Below are positions 5,476 to 8,394 of a stretch of 8,394 bases of DNA, one piece after another (the stretch's first letter is position 1; each line of letters starts with the position of its first letter). Under the pieces are notes generated by a model. The model searched no databases, was not told the DNA's origin, and saw only the letters and a list, made by a program, of their open reading frames with translations. This DNA is from CAZVEV01 sp964625865 (GTDB lineage Bacteria > Planctomycetota > Phycisphaerae > SM23-33): assembly GCA_964625865.1 (NCBI GenBank), contig CAZVEV010000277.1:1-8394 (forward strand). Reading direction: 5' to 3'. A program made the position numbers and the translations under genes.

Positions 5476-8283
5476 TTACTTCTTCTTCAGCGTCAGCGGG
5501 GTGTTCTCGGGGATCTTGACGGTCTTAGTCTTACCGTCGACCACGATCGTGATGACCAGTTCCTTGACCGTGCCGTTTATCGGGTCGCCGAAGTGGTCGT
5601 TGTAGTTGCTCAGCGTGACTTTTCCGCCCTTGGCGGTCAGACTCTTGACCTTTGCGGTGACGTCCTTGACCGTCTTGCCCGCGCCGTAGGTCGCCTTGGT
5701 GATGCTGGTGTAGGTCGCCGTCACCGGCTTGCCGCCGCGCGTGCCGCCACTGGGCGCCGTGGGCTTCTTGATCTTGGCGTTCGGGTTGAGTTTCAGCGGA
5801 CCGGCCAGCGCCATCGAATCGCCGTCCTGGCGGATGTTAAAGCGGTCGATGACCGGCGCCGTAGCGCATCGCGGGCGAACGGCGGAGATGTTATCGGCCG
5901 CGTACGAGATCGGGTCGTACATCTTGCGAATCTCCTCATCGCCGAGATACGGCCCGTTCAGGTCGACCCAGGCCACGAGCTTTTCGAGGTCCGCCTCGGG
6001 GATTTTCACCTTGTAGTGCTTTCCGCTGGAGGCGTTCTTGATCAGCGTGCTGACCGGCGAGAACGCCGAATACGGCGGAAGCGTCTTCAGGTCCGAACCG
6101 TCGCCGCCGCTGTTGTACGACTCAACGACGTAGACGCCGGACAGGGGCATCTTCTTCTGGCGCCCGCCCCAGCGTTGTCCGCCGCCGACGAGCGTGAGAT
6201 ACGGCTCGGTGAACGGGCTGACGTCGTCGGGACGGGTGTGGACCCGCGTGCGCCAGCGGTGGCTCGACGGGCGGCTGGTCATGTTCAGCTTCGCGAACGC
6301 CTTGTGCTTGGGGTCCTGGTGGCACTTGGCGCAGTGCTTGTCGAGGACCGGCTGGACAAACCGGGCGTAGCTGATGGTCGTCTCGGTGCCCCACGGCGGG
6401 GCGACGGGCTTTCGCGGGCCCTTGCGCATTGCGATGCTCGTGCTCGACGCCGTCTGCTGGTTCGCTCGCGTCGAAAGCTTGGACTCATGGCAGCCGAAGC
6501 AGCCGCGCGTCTCGCCGGGCATGACGCCGGTGAACGACCGCATCACGTGGATGCACTGCTTCTTCTCGTCGAGGATCTGGAAGTAGACCGCGATACCGGC
6601 GGGGATCTCCATGCAGATGCTGCCGTCGGATTCGATCGGTACGGTCCCGAGGATCCGCTTGACGCCGTCGGCCTGGAAGACGCTGATCGCCGGTCCGTCG
6701 TGCTGGACCGTCTTGTGCCACGTCGTGTAGCTCTTGGGGTCCATCACGCCGACCCGCACGTACTTGCCCTTTTCCTTGAGGATCTTGGGCGCGTTGTCGA
6801 ACACGTCGTTACTGTACAGCACGCCGGAGGCGACCTTTTCGTTGGCGCCGATCTTCGGCCACTTGACGCGGTCGGGAATCGCCGGCGGGGCGGTGCGGGC
6901 CTTGAGCGGCATGGCGTAGTACGCGTTGTGCTTGCCCTTGTAGATCAACTCGCGGTTGCCGTGGATGTCCATCATGTAAAGCTGGAACTTGCCGCTGCGT
7001 CCGCCGCTGACGATCGCCGAGCACAGGAAGTCTTCCTCGCTCAGCGGGTACGGCGTCTTGTAGGCGCGGAACGCCTTGCAACTGTGATACGTCTTCGATT
7101 CGGTCTTCTCGGCCGGCCCGTCGCCGACTTCCGTCCAGCGGACTTCCGGGGTGACTTTCGTCAGCCCGTTCGGGTAGTTCAGGCCCTTGGCCGGGTCGAT
7201 GATGCCCAGCGCGCCGTTGAACCAGTCGTGGTGCCCGAGGCCCGTGAACATCACACGCTTCGAGCCGGGGATCGCCCGCGCTTCGGTCAGCACGTCGGGC
7301 CAGCGGCTCTGGTTGCCCCAGAACGTCTGCACGTTGGTCCCGTCGGGGTTCATCGTCCAGAGGCTCTGGATGCGCCACAGCGCCTTCTCGGTGTATTCCC
7401 AGCGGGTGTAGATCACGCGCCCGTCGTTCAGGACCGAGGGCATGTACTCGGCCTCGCCGTTGCGCGACACGACGTAGATGTTCTTGCCGTCCGCATCGCA
7501 GCGGGCCACCGCGAACGCGTGGGTCATCGGCATGCAGCGAACGTAGGTGTGGGCGCGCGACGAGCAGAAGGTGATGTGATTGTCCGGCGTGTAGACCGGG
7601 TCAAGGTCGTCGTAATCGCCGAACGTCAACTGCTTGACGTTCTTGCCCTCGGAGTCCACTTCGTACAGGTGGAACGACTTGTGGCCGAACGGCTGGAAGC
7701 TGACGACGATCTTCTTCCCGTTGAAGTGGACGTCAGGCCGCCAGAAACTCCCCACGCGGTCGCCGAAGAGGCTCTTGACCTCATCGTCGGGGTTCAGGCC
7801 GACCACCAGGAGCCTGCCGCCCATGACGGCCATGTACCCGTTGCGGTGTCGCGCCTCGTGGCGCCATTCGTTGGTCGCATCGCCCCGCTTGCCGTTGGGG
7901 AACGGGTTGTCGATCAGGACGATCTTGTCGAAGTCGATCAGGGGGTTCTTGAACGTGATGGTGCGCTTGACCTTGCGCACGGCGAAGTAGAACGCCCTGG
8001 CGGTGTCGGGCGACTCCTTGACCGAGGCGTATTTCTTCTCGACCGCCGCCAGGTCGGCCAGGGCCTTGCTCAGGTCCGGTGCGCCCTTGATCTTGGCGAT
8101 TCTCGCCGCCAGTTCGCGCGCCCAGCCGATTTCCTGCTTCGCCAGGGCGAACGTGGGCTTGTTACCCGCCTGGATCAGCCAATCCGTCTCCAGCGTCGAC
8201 AGCGTCTCGGCCGCCTGGGCCGCTCCCGTCAACATCGAGCCAAGAACCGACAACACCAGCACCAATCTCAAGTTAATACGCAT
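5476..8283 (-). CDS. Exported dihaem c-type cytochrome with hydrazine synthase alpha-like propeller
   Basis: This 935-residue protein starts at ATG 8283-8281, with GGAG (8296-8293) nine bases upstream. An ATG five codons earlier overlaps that GGAG and is less likely. Residues 1-24 (MRINLRLVLVLSVLGSM... ending AQA) are a signal peptide. Residues about 100-480 contain repeated propeller-blade strands, some PD40/TolB-like (DPVYTPDNHITFCSSRAH at about 228-245, MNPDGTN at 311-317). The pattern resembles the HZS-alpha middle domain found in many non-anammox Planctomycetota. Two haem c sites follow: C595-F-G-C-H599 and C651-A-K-C-H655, the latter after a cytochrome-like FVQPVLDKH. LVAWVDLNGPYLG (769-781) is typical of cytochrome-fused planctomycetal proteins. 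Residues about 855-932 form a beta-rich end domain (YGAGKTVKDVT, FGDPINGTVKELV) resembling DUF3395/NPCBM-associated C-terminal domains. It should be periplasmic and redox-active. Its substrate is unknown, and the resemblance does not imply hydrazine synthesis. The gene is apparently monocistronic, ending at the stem-loop 5419-5452. Confidence 0.75.
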   Translation of the reverse strand: MRINLRLVLVLSVLGSMLTGAAQAAETLSTLETDWLIQAGNKPTFALAKQEIGWARELAARIAKIKGAPDLSKALADLAAVEKKYASVKESPDTARAFYFAVRKVKRTITFKNPLIDFDKIVLIDNPFPNGKRGDATNEWRHEARHRNGYMAVMGGRLLVVGLNPDDEVKSLFGDRVGSFWRPDVHFNGKKIVVSFQPFGHKSFHLYEVDSEGKNVKQLTFGDYDDLDPVYTPDNHITFCSSRAHTYVRCMPMTHAFAVARCDADGKNIYVVSRNGEAEYMPSVLNDGRVIYTRWEYTEKALWRIQSLWTMNPDGTNVQTFWGNQSRWPDVLTEARAIPGSKRVMFTGLGHHDWFNGALGIIDPAKGLNYPNGLTKVTPEVRWTEVGDGPAEKTESKTYHSCKAFRAYKTPYPLSEEDFLCSAIVSGGRSGKFQLYMMDIHGNRELIYKGKHNAYYAMPLKARTAPPAIPDRVKWPKIGANEKVASGVLYSNDVFDNAPKILKEKGKYVRVGVMDPKSYTTWHKTVQHDGPAISVFQADGVKRILGTVPIESDGSICMEIPAGIAVYFQILDEKKQCIHVMRSFTGVMPGETRGCFGCHESKLSTRANQQTASSTSIAMRKGPRKPVAPPWGTETTISYARFVQPVLDKHCAKCHQDPKHKAFAKLNMTSRPSSHRWRTRVHTRPDDVSPFTEPYLTLVGGGQRWGGRQKKMPLSGVYVVESYNSGGDGSDLKTLPPYSAFSPVSTLIKNASSGKHYKVKIPEADLEKLVAWVDLNGPYLGDEEIRKMYDPISYAADNISAVRPRCATAPVIDRFNIRQDGDSMALAGPLKLNPNAKIKKPTAPSGGTRGGKPVTATYTSITKATYGAGKTVKDVTAKVKSLTAKGGKVTLSNYNDHFGDPINGTVKELVITIVVDGKTKTVKIPENTPLTLKKK

Positions 8284-8313
8284 TCCGTCAGTCTCCATAT
8301 TGGGTAACAGTCT

Positions 8314-8340
8314 CTACGTACGCCCCATTCCGTGCCTCCT
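8314..8340 (-). promoter_or_regulatory. Four-codon leader ORF with consensus Shine-Dalgarno
   Basis: In the minus-strand leader, AGGAGG (8340-8335) is followed after six bases by ATG GGG CGT ACG TAG (8328-8314), encoding M-G-R-T. The stop is 30 bases before the main start at 8283. The Shine-Dalgarno is stronger than that of the main gene. It could be a translated uORF controlling access to the downstream start, a standby ribosome site, or coincidence. The rest of the upstream 8341-8394 shows no convincing promoter; GACAAT at 8353-8348 is a weak -10 candidate without a matching -35. Confidence 0.3.
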
Positions 8341-8394
8341 CGGAGATATTGTCAGAAGTTGTGGATGGCGGACGGAAAAAACGCGGCGTATCCT

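Noticed and set aside
5251..8307. A 1018-codon plus-strand open frame opposite the dihaem protein gene
   Set aside because: It starts inside the hairpin element, is rich in Arg/Val/Asp/Leu repeats typical of antisense reading, and shows no domain. The minus frame has a signal peptide, CxxCH motifs and family similarity.

Overview
The window is GC-rich DNA from a Gram-negative-type bacterium. I infer a member of the Planctomycetota, possibly a Phycisphaerae-like lineage. The clue is gene content: an exported PD40/hydrazine-synthase-alpha-like protein with two c-type haem motifs, and a long TPR/peptidase-MA protein with a signal peptide. Both types are common in that phylum. This rests on recalled family distributions, not on a search.

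Layout from left to right. Positions 1-62 hold the first 20 codons of a minus-strand gene that leaves the window. Positions 63-258 are hard to read. A minus-strand stretch at 82-186 has coding-like third positions, but its frame is not sustained upstream. A plus-strand ComEC/Rec2-type protein follows (289-1788). It lacks the whole N-terminal part of the family: the recognisable reading frame runs back to 259 and meets an in-frame TAG at 256-258. The left 260 bases therefore look like a rearrangement or deletion scar, or an assembly junction.

A sigma70-like promoter (1809-1837) and a good ribosome binding site lead into a 975-residue secreted protein (1921-4848). It has TPR repeats on both sides of a zinc-peptidase domain (HEYTH plus a downstream Glu). 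Its stop codon overlaps by one base the GTG start of a 100-residue MazG-like nucleotide pyrophosphohydrolase (4848-5150), so the two form a translationally coupled pair.

The convergent intergenic region 5151-5475 contains a pair of inverted hairpins (5244-5339) whose stems differ by a compensatory base-pair change. It also contains a perfect 14-bp stem-loop (5419-5452) that probably terminates transcription from one or both sides.

The right third is one minus-strand gene (5476-8283): a signal peptide, a beta-propeller-like region resembling the hydrazine synthase alpha middle domain, two CxxCH haem sites and a C-terminal beta domain. Its leader carries a four-codon ORF with a full AGGAGG Shine-Dalgarno. 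The main proteins appear to be envelope or periplasmic functions. I see no phage, CRISPR, tRNA, rRNA or insertion-sequence gene, and no obvious new multi-gene system. The hairpin pair, the haem/propeller protein and the damaged comEC edge most deserve a second look.
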